Shown one piece after another: positions 1 to 9,011 of a stretch of 64,000 nucleotides of DNA (positions are counted from its first letter, which is position 1; every line of letters begins with the position of its first letter). Source of the DNA: Campylobacteraceae bacterium (GTDB lineage Bacteria; Campylobacterota; Campylobacteria; Campylobacterales; Sulfurovaceae); contig JAMOOP010000108.1 of the NCBI GenBank assembly GCA_027065385.1, positions 28,628 through 92,627 on the forward strand, written 5' to 3'. The notes under the pieces are model-generated. The model saw only the letters and a program-made list of their open reading frames with translations, was not told where the DNA came from and ran no database searches. The position numbers were made by a program, and so were the translations under genes.

Positions 1-1644
1 ACCTTTATTAACTGGTTGAATAAACTCTTTTGGAACAACCCCACCTTTAATTGCATCAACAAACTCATATCCACTACCAGCTTCCATTGGCTCAATTTTA
101 AGGAATACATGTCCATATTGTCCACGACCACCTGACTGTTTAGCATATTTATACTCTTGGTTAACAGCTGTTCTAATAGTCTCACGGTAAGCAACTTGTG
201 GAGCTCCAACTTCAGCTTCTACTTTAAATTCTCTTTTCATTCTATCAACAAGAATTTCTAAGTGAAGTTCACCCATTCCAGAGATAATAGTTTGACCTGA
301 CTCTTCATCAGTTGAAACTCTAAATGATGGGTCTTCTGCAGCTAGTTTACTTAAAGCAATACCCATTTTCTCTTGGTCAGCTTTTGTTTTTGGCTCAACT
401 GCAACAGAGATAACTGGGTCTGGGAAATCCATTCTTTCTAATACTACTTTATCAGAAGCATCGCAAAGAGTATCACCTGTAGTTGTATTTTTAAGACCAA
501 CAACAGCACCAATCTCTCCAGCATAAATCTCTTTTATCTCTTCTCTTTTAATTGCGTGCATTTTCATAATTCTACCAACTCTCTCTTTTTTATCTTTAGT
601 AGAGTTGTGAACATAAGAACCTGATTCAAGAGAACCACGATAAACACGAATAAATGTAAGTTGTCCTACAAATGGGTCAGTCATAATTTTAAATGCTAAA
701 GATGCAAATGCTCCATCATCAGTTGATTCAACTATAACCTCTTTAGTCTCATCGTCCATCATAGTACCCTTAATTGGTGGTGCTTCAACTGGAGATGGTA
801 AATATGCAACAACAGCGTCAAGTAGAGTTTGAACACCTTTGTTTTTAAATGCAGTACCTGGTAACATTGGAACAACATGCATACCAATAGTAGCTGATTT
901 AATTCCTTCCATAATCTCTTCAGTTGTTAGCTCTTCACCTTCAAGGAATTTCTCCATGATTTCATCATTACCATCAGCTTCAGCAATACCTTCAATCATT
1001 TTTTCACGGTACTCTTCTGCCATATCTTGAAGCTCTTCTCTAATATCTTGCTCATGGTAATTTGAACCCATAGCAGCATCAGCGTCCCACACAATCTCTT
1101 TCATTTTTACAAGGTCAACAACACCTTCAAAATTCTCTTCAGCACCAATTGGTAATTGAATAATTAGAGGATTACCTTTTAATCTATCAATAATTTGTCT
1201 TGCAACTTCAAAGAAATCTGCACCTGTTCTATCCATTTTATTAACAAAAACTAAAGATGGTACACCATATCTATTTCTTTGTCTCCATACTGTTTCAGAT
1301 TGAGGTTGAACTCCACCAACAGCACAAAAAACAGATACAGCACCATCAAGAACTCTCATACTTCTCTCAACTTCAATAGTAAAGTCAACATGGCCTGGGG
1401 TGTCTATAATATTAATCTGTTTACCTAACCATTCACAAGTAGTAGCTGCTGAAGTAATTGTAATACCTCTCTCTTTCTCTTGTTCCATCCAATCCATGGT
1501 TGCACCACCATCATGAACTTCACCAATTTTATGTTCAACACCTGTATAGAAAAGAATTCTTTCAGTTGTTGTTGTTTTTCCTGCATCAATATGTGCAGCA
1601 ATTCCAATATTTCTTACATCTTCGAGTTTGTGTGTTCTTGCCAT
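1..1644 (-). CDS. fusA: Elongation factor G, N-terminal 548 residues (cut by window edge)
   Basis: Translational GTPase that moves tRNA and mRNA through the ribosome after peptide bond formation. The reading frame is open from the ATG at 1644 to base 1, so about 150 C-terminal residues lie outside the window. Visible motifs are the P-loop [15 protein letters not shown] near residue 20, the switch [10 protein letters not shown] and the NKMD guanine-specificity motif. The frame then covers domains II and III and enters domain IV ([11 protein letters not shown] at the edge). It is the third gene of the rpsL-rpsG-fusA string, 11 bases after the rpsG stop. Confidence 0.98.
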   Translation of the reverse strand, partial: MARTHKLEDVRNIGIAAHIDAGKTTTTERILFYTGVEHKIGEVHDGGATMDWMEQEKERGITITSAATTCEWLGKQINIIDTPGHVDFTIEVERSMRVLDGAVSVFCAVGGVQPQSETVWRQRNRYGVPSLVFVNKMDRTGADFFEVARQIIDRLKGNPLIIQLPIGAEENFEGVVDLVKMKEIVWDADAAMGSNYHEQDIREELQDMAEEYREKMIEGIAEADGNDEIMEKFLEGEELTTEEIMEGIKSATIGMHVVPMLPGTAFKNKGVQTLLDAVVAYLPSPVEAPPIKGTMMDDETKEVIVESTDDGAFASLAFKIMTDPFVGQLTFIRVYRGSLESGSYVHNSTKDKKERVGRIMKMHAIKREEIKEIYAGEIGAVVGLKNTTTGDTLCDASDKVVLERMDFPDPVISVAVEPKTKADQEKMGIALSKLAAEDPSFRVSTDEESGQTIISGMGELHLEILVDRMKREFKVEAEVGAPQVAYRETIRTAVNQEYKYAKQSGGRGQYGHVFLKIEPMEAGSGYEFVDAIKGGVVPKEFIQPVNKG

Positions 1645-1655
1645 AACTTATTCCC

Positions 1656-2138
<483 letters not shown>

Positions 2139-2230
2139 TCAATCTAATATAGTGATTTACTCAATCTGTCTCCCCTAAGGATAAATGAGGCAAACTGGGT
2201 CTTTTTTTATTTCTATCTTTTAATTAAACT

Positions 2231-2602
2231 CTATTTTGGTCTTTTAGTACCATATTTAGAACGAGCAACAGTTCTACCATTAACTCCAGATGCGTCTAAT
2301 GCACCACGAACAATATGATATTTAACCCCTGGTAAATCTTTAATTCTACCACCACGAACAAGTACTATTGAGTGTTCTTGAAGGTTGTGACCCTCTCCAC
2401 CAATATATGAGATAACCTCAAATCCACTTGTTAATCTAACTTTAGCTACTTTTCTAAGAGCTGAGTTAGGTTTTTTTGGAGTAGTAGTATAAACTCTAGT
2501 ACAAACACCTCTTCTTTGAGGACAGCTAACTAATGCTGGTGATTTTGATTTTTTAATCACTTTTTTTCGTTCTTTACGAACTAATTGATTAATTGTAGGC
2601 AA
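2231..2602 (-). CDS. rpsL: 30S ribosomal protein S12
   Basis: Decoding-centre protein of the small subunit. At 123 residues it is full length. It carries the conserved [13 protein letters not shown] segment (site of streptomycin-resistance changes, here with the wild-type lysine) and a basic C-terminus ending in KYGTKRPK. It is the first gene of the rpsL-rpsG-fusA string. A spacer of 107 bases separates it from rpsG, larger than the 11-base rpsG-fusA gap. Confidence 0.98.
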   Translation of the reverse strand: MPTINQLVRKERKKVIKKSKSPALVSCPQRRGVCTRVYTTTPKKPNSALRKVAKVRLTSGFEVISYIGGEGHNLQEHSIVLVRGGRIKDLPGVKYHIVRGALDASGVNGRTVARSKYGTKRPK

Positions 2603-2937
2603 TACAATTCCTTTCTTATGTTTTTTTTGAATTAAAATCTGAACTTGAAAGTCCCAAAAAAACGCTTCTCTTACGCTCTTTTGGGATTTTCAAAATATAA
2701 AAATGGTGCATATTATACCCAAATAGAATTTATCTTATATTATTTTTTAGAAATATAAGACAAATTTAAGTATATTGGATTTTTATCTCTCAAAATATAT
2801 AATTATATTTAATGAATGAGAGAATAAGTAACATATATACATATTTTAATCTAGTAAAAACTTTTTTATATTAAAACAGCTATACTCAAATTATATTTAA
2901 TATAATAAAAATAAATAAATATTTTGGAGTACAATAG
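2603..2937. promoter_or_regulatory. Divergent promoter region between rpsL and the hemoglobin gene
   Basis: A 335-base non-coding stretch. On the minus strand a TATAAT box (2717 to 2712) sits about 110 bases upstream of rpsL. The rpsL leader would then include an 8-bp inverted repeat (TCCCAAAA 2652-2659 with TTTTGGGA 2679-2686). On the plus strand a TATAAT at 2901-2906 and a GGAG ribosome-binding site at 2926-2929 serve the gene at 2938. These are assignments by eye; -35 elements are not clear. Confidence 0.5.
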
Positions 2938-3429
2938 ATGAGTTATAATGTATCAAAGGTAAATAAAGGTGAAGAGGTTCAATTTAAACAACCAGACCCA
3001 GCTTTTTATAAAGCTTTAGGTGGTGAAGAGGGAATGAAAGAGTTAATGTATGATTTTTATGATATTATTTATGAAAGTGATATAGCACACTTCTTTCCAC
3101 AAGATGAAGATGAGTTTCAAGAGGTAAAAGAGAAAAATACAAAATTCTTTATACAAATTTGTGGTGGTCCAAAAGTATATGAAAAAGAAGCTAAAGGTAT
3201 GAACTTAAATGAATATATGATAAGACTTCATGATGATTTCTCAATTACTGAAAAGTCTCGTTATGAGTGGTTAGGTTGTATGGAAGAGGCATTAAGAAAA
3301 GTTAATATTGACCAAAAACTAAAAGATGATTTTTGGGACTATTTAGAAAAATTCTCTAAATTAACAGTTAATAGTTTTGCTGATGGAAGTACCTATTATG
3401 CTGCGTATACACAAGCCTCTGAAAAATAA
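2938..3429 (+). CDS. Group II-type truncated hemoglobin
   Basis: Small heme protein expected to bind O2 or NO in the cytoplasm; in this phylum truncated globins are tied to oxygen and nitrosative stress. The start shows FYKALGGEEGMKELMYDFY, the classic group II entry with the GG pair. It continues to GGPKVYEKE, then RLHDDFSIT with the proximal histidine, and YEWLGCMEEAL with the group II tryptophan at G8. At 163 residues it is longer than the common 120-135 because of N- and C-terminal extensions. GGAG precedes the ATG. It is probably monocistronic, with a terminator overlapping its stop. Confidence 0.88.
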   Translation: MSYNVSKVNKGEEVQFKQPDPAFYKALGGEEGMKELMYDFYDIIYESDIAHFFPQDEDEFQEVKEKNTKFFIQICGGPKVYEKEAKGMNLNEYMIRLHDDFSITEKSRYEWLGCMEEALRKVNIDQKLKDDFWDYLEKFSKLTVNSFADGSTYYAAYTQASEK

Positions 3430-3445
3430 GAGGCTTTTAACTTTT
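3414..3445 (+). terminator. Rho-independent terminator of the hemoglobin gene
   Basis: Stem AGCCTCT (3414-3420) and AGAGGCT (3429-3435) with an 8-base loop is followed by TTTAACTTTT. The stem includes the last codons and stop of the hemoglobin gene and also ends the convergent gene on the other strand. Confidence 0.75.
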
Positions 3446-4552
3446 AAAGAGTTTTAAAAAAGCACGGATAATTCTTCTTCCTCTAGGTAGTATATAGCCT
3501 TTAAAATTTACTTTATATCTATATAATCTATTATTAAAGTAGTAATCTTGTTCTTCTTTTAACTCTTTTAGAGTCTGTTCTACTTCGCAAAACTTTTCTG
3601 TTTTTGGAGATATATATCTAGGGTAGAGTATAAGAGAGACTGCTACTAGCTCATCTAATGATATTTTTCTTGTTCTTCTTTTGCACTCTCTATAGTCTGT
3701 TGTAAGTCCCCAACCTGCATAAAATGGCATACCGTAAGTAAATACCTTTTTTTCACGAAGCAAGGCATCAAATCCTGCACCTGAAGTTAGAGTATGTACC
3801 TCATCACTAGCCTCTATTGTACTATCTATACTAATATTTGTAACTACTCTATTAACACATTTTTCTATAATATTTTTAGATACAGAGCCAATTCTATTGC
3901 CTGATAGTACATCTGGGTGAGGTTTGTAGATAATAAATGCTTTTGGATTTTTCTCTCTTACAATCTCTAATAAATCACTATTATTAAGTCCAAAAGCTCC
4001 ATATTTAATAGACATATCATCTTCAACTTGACCTGTAACTAATATTACTTTACTATATTTCTCTCTATCTATATCTAAATTGACATGCTCTAAATGGTTA
4101 TATTTAGAAAATTTTGAAGCTATTACCATCTCTCTTACTTTTTTTGCACGAGATATTAACTCTTTTGTAAATTTATGGTTTTGAAGTAAATACTCCAAAT
4201 CAGATACTCTTCTTGGGTCAAAATATACTCCTCTACTATCAATTCCTAAAGAGTAAGGTTTAGCAAATCCAGAACCTAGAGCTACTGAACGAATAAAAGC
4301 ATCTTCTATTCTATATATAATCATTTCTTTATCTTTAGCAAATTTCTGAACTTTTGGAAAATATTTTATTCCATATATAAATATATTAGAGCTACTATCT
4401 AAGCCTTTTTTAATGGCATCATCAAAATCTTTACAGATAAACTTTTTATTATTTGGTGCGTAAAAAAATGGCTCTATCTGCATCATTCTCCATGGTGAGA
4501 AGTTAAAAAAATATAGTTTTCCTTTATTTGAGGGGTATGTTATATTAGACAT
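3437..4552 (-). CDS. Capsule polysaccharide biosynthesis protein, KpsC/Kdo-transferase-like, single module
   Basis: Member of the Capsule_synth family (KpsC/KpsS type), which adds beta-linked Kdo to phosphatidylglycerol as the linker for group 2 capsules. Diagnostic segments are IEDAFIRSVALGSGF, GQVEDDMSIKYGAFG, FIIYKPHPDVLSGNR and LTSGAGFDALLREKKVFTYG. KpsC proteins usually hold two such transferase modules in about 670 residues; here there is one in 371. No kps export or other capsule genes are adjacent, so the acceptor is unknown and the exact transferase activity is inferred from family only. Confidence 0.78.
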   Translation of the reverse strand: MSNITYPSNKGKLYFFNFSPWRMMQIEPFFYAPNNKKFICKDFDDAIKKGLDSSSNIFIYGIKYFPKVQKFAKDKEMIIYRIEDAFIRSVALGSGFAKPYSLGIDSRGVYFDPRRVSDLEYLLQNHKFTKELISRAKKVREMVIASKFSKYNHLEHVNLDIDREKYSKVILVTGQVEDDMSIKYGAFGLNNSDLLEIVREKNPKAFIIYKPHPDVLSGNRIGSVSKNIIEKCVNRVVTNISIDSTIEASDEVHTLTSGAGFDALLREKKVFTYGMPFYAGWGLTTDYRECKRRTRKISLDELVAVSLILYPRYISPKTEKFCEVEQTLKELKEEQDYYFNNRLYRYKVNFKGYILPRGRRIIRAFLKLFKS

Positions 4553-4580
4553 TTAATTATAAATCCTTTCTAAATTTTAT

Positions 4581-6674
4581 CTATTTTGGAACTATTAATG
4601 CTTTTTGTCTATTTTGATATGCTTTATATAAAATATAAGCTATTAAAATTAAAAATATAAAAAATAGAACTATAGGCATTAATATAGGTCTATTCCACTC
4701 TTCTATTTTTTCAAATCTAAGTTTAGGGTCAATTTTTCTATATTTTAAACTATTATTTGCCATAGCATTAGGATATATATTTGAGTACCACGAGTGGTGT
4801 AAAAATAGAGATTTAGGATTAATTCCCCAAACCCAGGGAGCATCTGTTTGTACTATTTTTATTATCTCTTCTATCTTTTTTAACCTTTTTGGGGAGTTTT
4901 TCATACTCTTTATCTCTTCAAATAGTTTATCAAATTTCGGATTTTGATAGTTTGAACTATTAATTCCTGCTCCATTGGTATCTACTACAGCATTGCCACC
5001 ATAAAGTAGAAATAAAAAGTTTTCAGGATCAGGATAGTCTGCATTCCAACCCCATGAGAATAGTTGAGCTTTTCCTTTTCTTATTTTATCTTGAAAACGA
5101 TTATAGTCAGTTGCACGAATTACAAGTTCAATGCCCAATTTTTCAAACTGTTTTCTTCTCCAATCCATTAATGCTCTATCATCTGGCCCTCTTGATGTTG
5201 TATCGTAATATAATACTAACTGTTTACCTGTTTTTTTAGAGATACCATTTGGATAACCAGCTTCGGCTAATAGTTTTTTTGCCTCTTCTATTGGTTTTCT
5301 AACTCTTTTTCCATTCATCCAATTATATACTATAAAATTTGTCCCCTCTTTTCCATCTTTATAACCAAAAATTCCTACAGGAATTGGAGATTGTGCAGGA
5401 ACTCCCCTTCCATTCATAAATATAGATATATACTCCTCTTCATTTTGAGCTATACTAATGGCTTGTCTTAATTTTTGTGCCTCTTTACTATATCCTCCAA
5501 CTACCTCATCTCTCATATTAAATGCCAAATAGAATATACTAGGAGAGATAGAGCCAACCATCTCTATTCCCTTTTTTTTCATCTCATCACTAAGTCCCAT
5601 ATCTCCAGAAGTTGATATAGATACAGCTTGGTCAAAAGCTTCTGAACTAACTCCTGATGCGTCATAATATCCTTGTAGAAACTTATTCCACAAAGGAATT
5701 GACTCTTTTTCAAGTGAATATACAACCTCTTTTATAAAAGGTAATCTTTCACCTCTGAAGTGCTCTTTATGAAAATTTGGATTGGCTTTTAGTATCATCT
5801 CTTGATTTGGATTATTTTTTGCTAAATAGTAAGCACCTGTTCCTACTGGATATGTATTTAAAGTTATATTCTTTTTTATTAACCCTTTTTGTTGATAAAA
5901 TAAATCAGCCTCCCAAGGAATTGGAGCAAAGAAGTTCATACTAAGCCAATATAGAAATTGAGGATATTTTCCTTTTATTAAAATAGAGAGTCTATTATTA
6001 TCTATAACTTTAATTCCCTCTATAGAGTAAGGACGCAAATCTAAAATCTCTTCTCCTTTTCTTCTCTCTTTAGCTATTTTAGTTATTTTTTTGGAAAACT
6101 CTTTTAAGCCTACTATATATTCAGCCATATTATCAAGTATTGGTGAATTATACTCTCTTACAGCCATTCTTTTAATACTATAGGCGTAATCTTTAGCTTT
6201 TAATCTTCTAGTTCCTTCTCTTTTAAAATCACTAATTGTAGATATATTTTCTAGTTCTTTATTATTTAAATCTCTATTCTCTTTTATAAAAGATGGGTGA
6301 TTTTGATACTTTATATCTTCTCTTAAATTTAATATATATTTAGAATATGTCACTTTGCTAGAGTTCTCTTCGACTTGATTACCATTACTATCTAAATATA
6401 TAATTTTTGGCATATTTTTTAGTGTAAGTGGTTCTAAAATATAAGGTCGTTTTAGATAATTATACTGAAGAGGTGGTTCATATATTTGAGATATAATCTC
6501 CCACTCATTGGAGCTATATGATACAACAGGGTCAAGATGTTTAGGAGACAAAGAAAAAGATGAATATAGCACCTCTTTTTTATTATCTATATTAGAATGA
6601 GGAGAGTTCCATATATCTCCATATAAATTATTTATTATTAGTAATAGAAGTAAAGTTTTAATAAAAGATTGCAT
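4581..6674 (-). CDS. Peptide/nickel-type ABC transporter substrate-binding protein with C-terminal membrane anchor
   Basis: 697-residue SBP_bac_5 family protein. A hydrophobic signal peptide covers roughly residues 1-19. The family signature appears as VSYSSNEWEIISQIYEPPLQ near the start, with later NPNFHKEHF and AQLFSWGWNADYPDPENFLF. Unusually, the C-terminus has a strong membrane span (PILMPIVLFFIFLILIAYIL) followed by a short basic tail, so the binding domain is tethered at both ends or at the C-terminus after signal cleavage. No permease or ATPase genes accompany it, and the substrate is unknown. Confidence 0.82.
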   Translation of the reverse strand: MQSFIKTLLLLLIINNLYGDIWNSPHSNIDNKKEVLYSSFSLSPKHLDPVVSYSSNEWEIISQIYEPPLQYNYLKRPYILEPLTLKNMPKIIYLDSNGNQVEENSSKVTYSKYILNLREDIKYQNHPSFIKENRDLNNKELENISTISDFKREGTRRLKAKDYAYSIKRMAVREYNSPILDNMAEYIVGLKEFSKKITKIAKERRKGEEILDLRPYSIEGIKVIDNNRLSILIKGKYPQFLYWLSMNFFAPIPWEADLFYQQKGLIKKNITLNTYPVGTGAYYLAKNNPNQEMILKANPNFHKEHFRGERLPFIKEVVYSLEKESIPLWNKFLQGYYDASGVSSEAFDQAVSISTSGDMGLSDEMKKKGIEMVGSISPSIFYLAFNMRDEVVGGYSKEAQKLRQAISIAQNEEEYISIFMNGRGVPAQSPIPVGIFGYKDGKEGTNFIVYNWMNGKRVRKPIEEAKKLLAEAGYPNGISKKTGKQLVLYYDTTSRGPDDRALMDWRRKQFEKLGIELVIRATDYNRFQDKIRKGKAQLFSWGWNADYPDPENFLFLLYGGNAVVDTNGAGINSSNYQNPKFDKLFEEIKSMKNSPKRLKKIEEIIKIVQTDAPWVWGINPKSLFLHHSWYSNIYPNAMANNSLKYRKIDPKLRFEKIEEWNRPILMPIVLFFIFLILIAYILYKAYQNRQKALIVPK

Positions 6675-6895
6675 TTCTTATTATATCCATTATTTATTGA
6701 AAATATACGATTTTTCTCTAAAAAATAAACACAAGAGAACATTTAAAATTAATATCAAACTATATAGAATATAGATGAAAAGATATATTTATAAAAATTA
6801 TAATTATAAATTATTGTTATGTGTGTAATTGTCAATTATTTATCTAAATATTAAACTTTTTGCTATTTTTAATTTTCATTTAAATCTATTCTACC

Positions 6896-6901
6896 TATAA
6901 T
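6896..6901 (+). promoter_or_regulatory. Candidate -10 box for the sulfide:quinone oxidoreductase gene
   Basis: A perfect TATAAT lies 33 bases before the ATG at 6935, in a very AT-rich region with no clear -35, as is common for the main sigma factor in this phylum. AAAGGAAA follows as ribosome-binding site. Confidence 0.5.
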
Positions 6902-6934
6902 AAAATATAAAAATCAATTTAACAAAGGAAAGCT

Positions 6935-8404
6935 ATGGCAAAAGTAGTAATAATGGGTGGTGGTGTATCTGGACATACAGCAGCATCATTTTTAAAAAAA
7001 TGGCTAGGAAAAAAACATGAAGTAATTGTAATTACTCCTAACTCACAATGGAACTGGATACCATCAAATATCTGGGTAGGTGTTGGTGAGATGAGTAAAG
7101 AAGAGGTTGTATTCCCTTTAGCACCAGTTTATGCAAAAGCTGGAATTGATTATAGACAAGCAAAAGCTGTCTCTATTCACCCTGAAGGTAAAGATGGTGA
7201 TGATACTCCATTTATTACTATTGAATATACAGGACAAGAGAAAGCTGGTCAACAAGATGAAATAGCTTATGATTATCTTATTAATGCAACTGGACCAAAA
7301 CTTAATTTTGATGCAACTCCAGGTCTAGGAAATGGTCAAGGGCAAATGGGAGAACATACAGTATCAGTTTGTACAGCAGACCATGCAATTCATGCAAATC
7401 ATGAGCTTGAAAAATGTATTGAAAAAATGAAATCTGGTGAAAGACAAAGATTTCTTATAGGTACAGGACATGGTATGTGTACTTGTCAAGGTGCTGCATT
7501 TGAGTATATTTTCAATATTGAACATAAACTTAAAGAGGTTGGTGTAAGAGATATGGCTGATATTACATTTATCTCTAATGAGTCTTTCCTTGGTGACTTT
7601 GGTATGGGTGGTATTCACTTTAATATGGGTGGATTTGCAACTTCAAGTAAAGTATTTGCAGAATCACTATATGCTGAAAGAGGTATGGATTGGATTATTG
7701 GGTGTCATGTAAATAAAGTTGAAGCTGGAAAAGTACACTATGAACTTCTTGATGGAAGTATGGGTGAAAAAGAGTTTGATTTTGCAATGCTTATTCCACC
7801 ATTTGCAGGAGTTGGACTAAAAGCTTATGCAAAAGATGGTTCAGATATTACAGATACTATTATTGCTCCAAATGGATTTATGAAAGTTGATGCAAACTAT
7901 AATGCTGGAAGTTATGAAAACTGGAAAGCTAGTGACTGGCCAAGTACTCTTCAAAATCCAATATATAAAAATATGTTTGCTATAGGTATTGCTTTTGCAC
8001 CACCACACACAATTTCTAAACCAATGAGTTCACCAAATGGTACGCCTATTAACCCTACACCTCCAAGAACTGGAATGCCTAGTGCAATGATGGGTAAAGC
8101 AGTAGCTCAAAGTATTGTTGATATGATTAATGGAGCAGATGCACCAACTCATACAGCAAATATGTCTGAAATGGGTGCAGCGTGTGTTGCTTCGGCTGGA
8201 AAAGGTCTATTTAGTGGAACAGCTGCAGCTATGACTGTTTATCCAATTGTACCTGACTTTGAAAAATATCCAGGTGTTGGTAGAGATATGAATGGAACTA
8301 CAGGTGAACTTGGACTTGCAGCACACTGGGTTAAACATATTTTACATCACCTATTCTTGTGGAAAGCAAAACTTAGACCAGGCTGGACTTTAATTCCAGA
8401 ATAA
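6935..8404 (+). CDS. Sulfide:quinone oxidoreductase family flavoprotein
   Basis: Membrane-associated FAD enzyme expected to oxidise sulfide to polysulfide or sulfur and reduce the quinone pool. The N-terminal dinucleotide-binding motif is VVIMGGGVSGHTAASFLKK. A WNWIPSNIWVGVG segment typical of the family follows. Candidate redox cysteines are C146 (in VSVCTADHA), C182/C184 (GMCTCQGA) and C417 (GAACVASAGKG). At 489 residues it is longer than classical SQRs of about 430, and the subtype is not assigned here. It stands alone with its own terminator, upstream of a small conserved-looking ORF and psrABC, suggesting a sulfur/polysulfide redox locus. Confidence 0.82.
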   Translation: MAKVVIMGGGVSGHTAASFLKKWLGKKHEVIVITPNSQWNWIPSNIWVGVGEMSKEEVVFPLAPVYAKAGIDYRQAKAVSIHPEGKDGDDTPFITIEYTGQEKAGQQDEIAYDYLINATGPKLNFDATPGLGNGQGQMGEHTVSVCTADHAIHANHELEKCIEKMKSGERQRFLIGTGHGMCTCQGAAFEYIFNIEHKLKEVGVRDMADITFISNESFLGDFGMGGIHFNMGGFATSSKVFAESLYAERGMDWIIGCHVNKVEAGKVHYELLDGSMGEKEFDFAMLIPPFAGVGLKAYAKDGSDITDTIIAPNGFMKVDANYNAGSYENWKASDWPSTLQNPIYKNMFAIGIAFAPPHTISKPMSSPNGTPINPTPPRTGMPSAMMGKAVAQSIVDMINGADAPTHTANMSEMGAACVASAGKGLFSGTAAAMTVYPIVPDFEKYPGVGRDMNGTTGELGLAAHWVKHILHHLFLWKAKLRPGWTLIPE

Positions 8405-8417
8405 GAATATGTTAGAT

Positions 8418-8446
8418 GGTTACTCCTTGTGAGTAACCCTTTTTAT
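8418..8446 (+). terminator. Terminator after sulfide:quinone oxidoreductase
   Basis: GGTTACTC (8418-8425) pairs with GAGTAACC (8431-8438) across a 5-base loop, followed by CTTTTTAT. It lies between the oxidoreductase and the 55-codon ORF, so it may be partial or separate the two transcripts. Confidence 0.7.
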
Positions 8447-8480
8447 AATCAATCAATAAAAATAATAAAGGAAATTAAAC

Positions 8481-8648
8481 ATGGCAACAGAGCATATTAA
8501 ACATATTAAACCATATAGCCCACAATTTGGAACTATGATACCAATGGGAACACAAAAATTTTTAAGAACTTGTATAATATATCAGCTATATAGATTTATA
8601 GCAATTAATATTAGAATGACTATTCTTATTTTAAAATCACACCACTAA
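8481..8648 (+). CDS. Small basic protein of 55 residues in the sulfur locus
   Basis: A short ORF with a good ribosome-binding site (AAAGGAAA 8467-8474) before ATG. It reads MATEHIKHIKPYSPQFGTM at the N-terminus and ends MTILILKSHH. It contains a weakly hydrophobic amphipathic stretch (CIIYQLYRFIAINIRMTILIL), compatible with a membrane-peripheral or single-pass peptide, and a double histidine at the C-terminus. It is framed by a hairpin on each side, which supports a discrete expressed unit. I do not recognise a named family. Location suggests a partner of the sulfide or polysulfide enzymes, an inference only. Confidence 0.6.
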   Translation: MATEHIKHIKPYSPQFGTMIPMGTQKFLRTCIIYQLYRFIAINIRMTILILKSHH

Positions 8649-8677
8649 GAGATTATACCTTAGTACTACCTTCTTAA

Positions 8678-8703
8678 AATGATACCCAATCTTGGGTATC
8701 ATT
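8678..8703 (+). terminator. Strong hairpin after the 55-residue ORF
   Basis: A perfect 12-bp inverted repeat (AATGATACCCAA 8678-8689, TTGGGTATCATT 8692-8703) is separated by two bases. The downstream run is AAAAATTCTTT rather than a clean U-tract, so termination is likely but not certain. Confidence 0.6.
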
Positions 8704-9011
8704 AAAAATTCTTTCACAATTTCTAAAGCTAGGAGCTTTACATTAAATTTAGGTAAACCCGAATTAATATTATATATAAAATAAATTGATAATTATCTTT
8801 ATTTAAAGTTATACTGATAAATACAATTTAATATCTACTGTTACTATTGCTTTTAAAATAAGTAACATTTATACGAAAATTCTTTTTTTCTTATACCTTT
8901 TGATAAAAATCAAGCTTTTCTATAAGGGTATCTTCTATACTATATAACATAGCCTTATATTAGGAGTAAATTACTCCTAATTAAACTATAAAAATTAGAG
9001 GAGGATAGCCT
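8704..9011 (+). promoter_or_regulatory. AT-rich upstream region of psrABC with a palindrome
   Basis: No gene is visible. A perfect 10-bp inverted repeat with a 3-base centre (ATTAGGAGTA 8959-8968, TACTCCTAAT 8972-8981) lies 30 bases before the psrA start. It could be an operator or a leader hairpin. A GAGGAGG ribosome-binding site (8998-9004) precedes the ATG at 9012. Confidence 0.45.

Noticed and set aside
2652-2686. Inverted repeat upstream of rpsL read as terminator of a preceding minus-strand gene
   Set aside because: No minus-strand gene lies to its right; the gene there is on the plus strand. It is more likely part of the rpsL leader.
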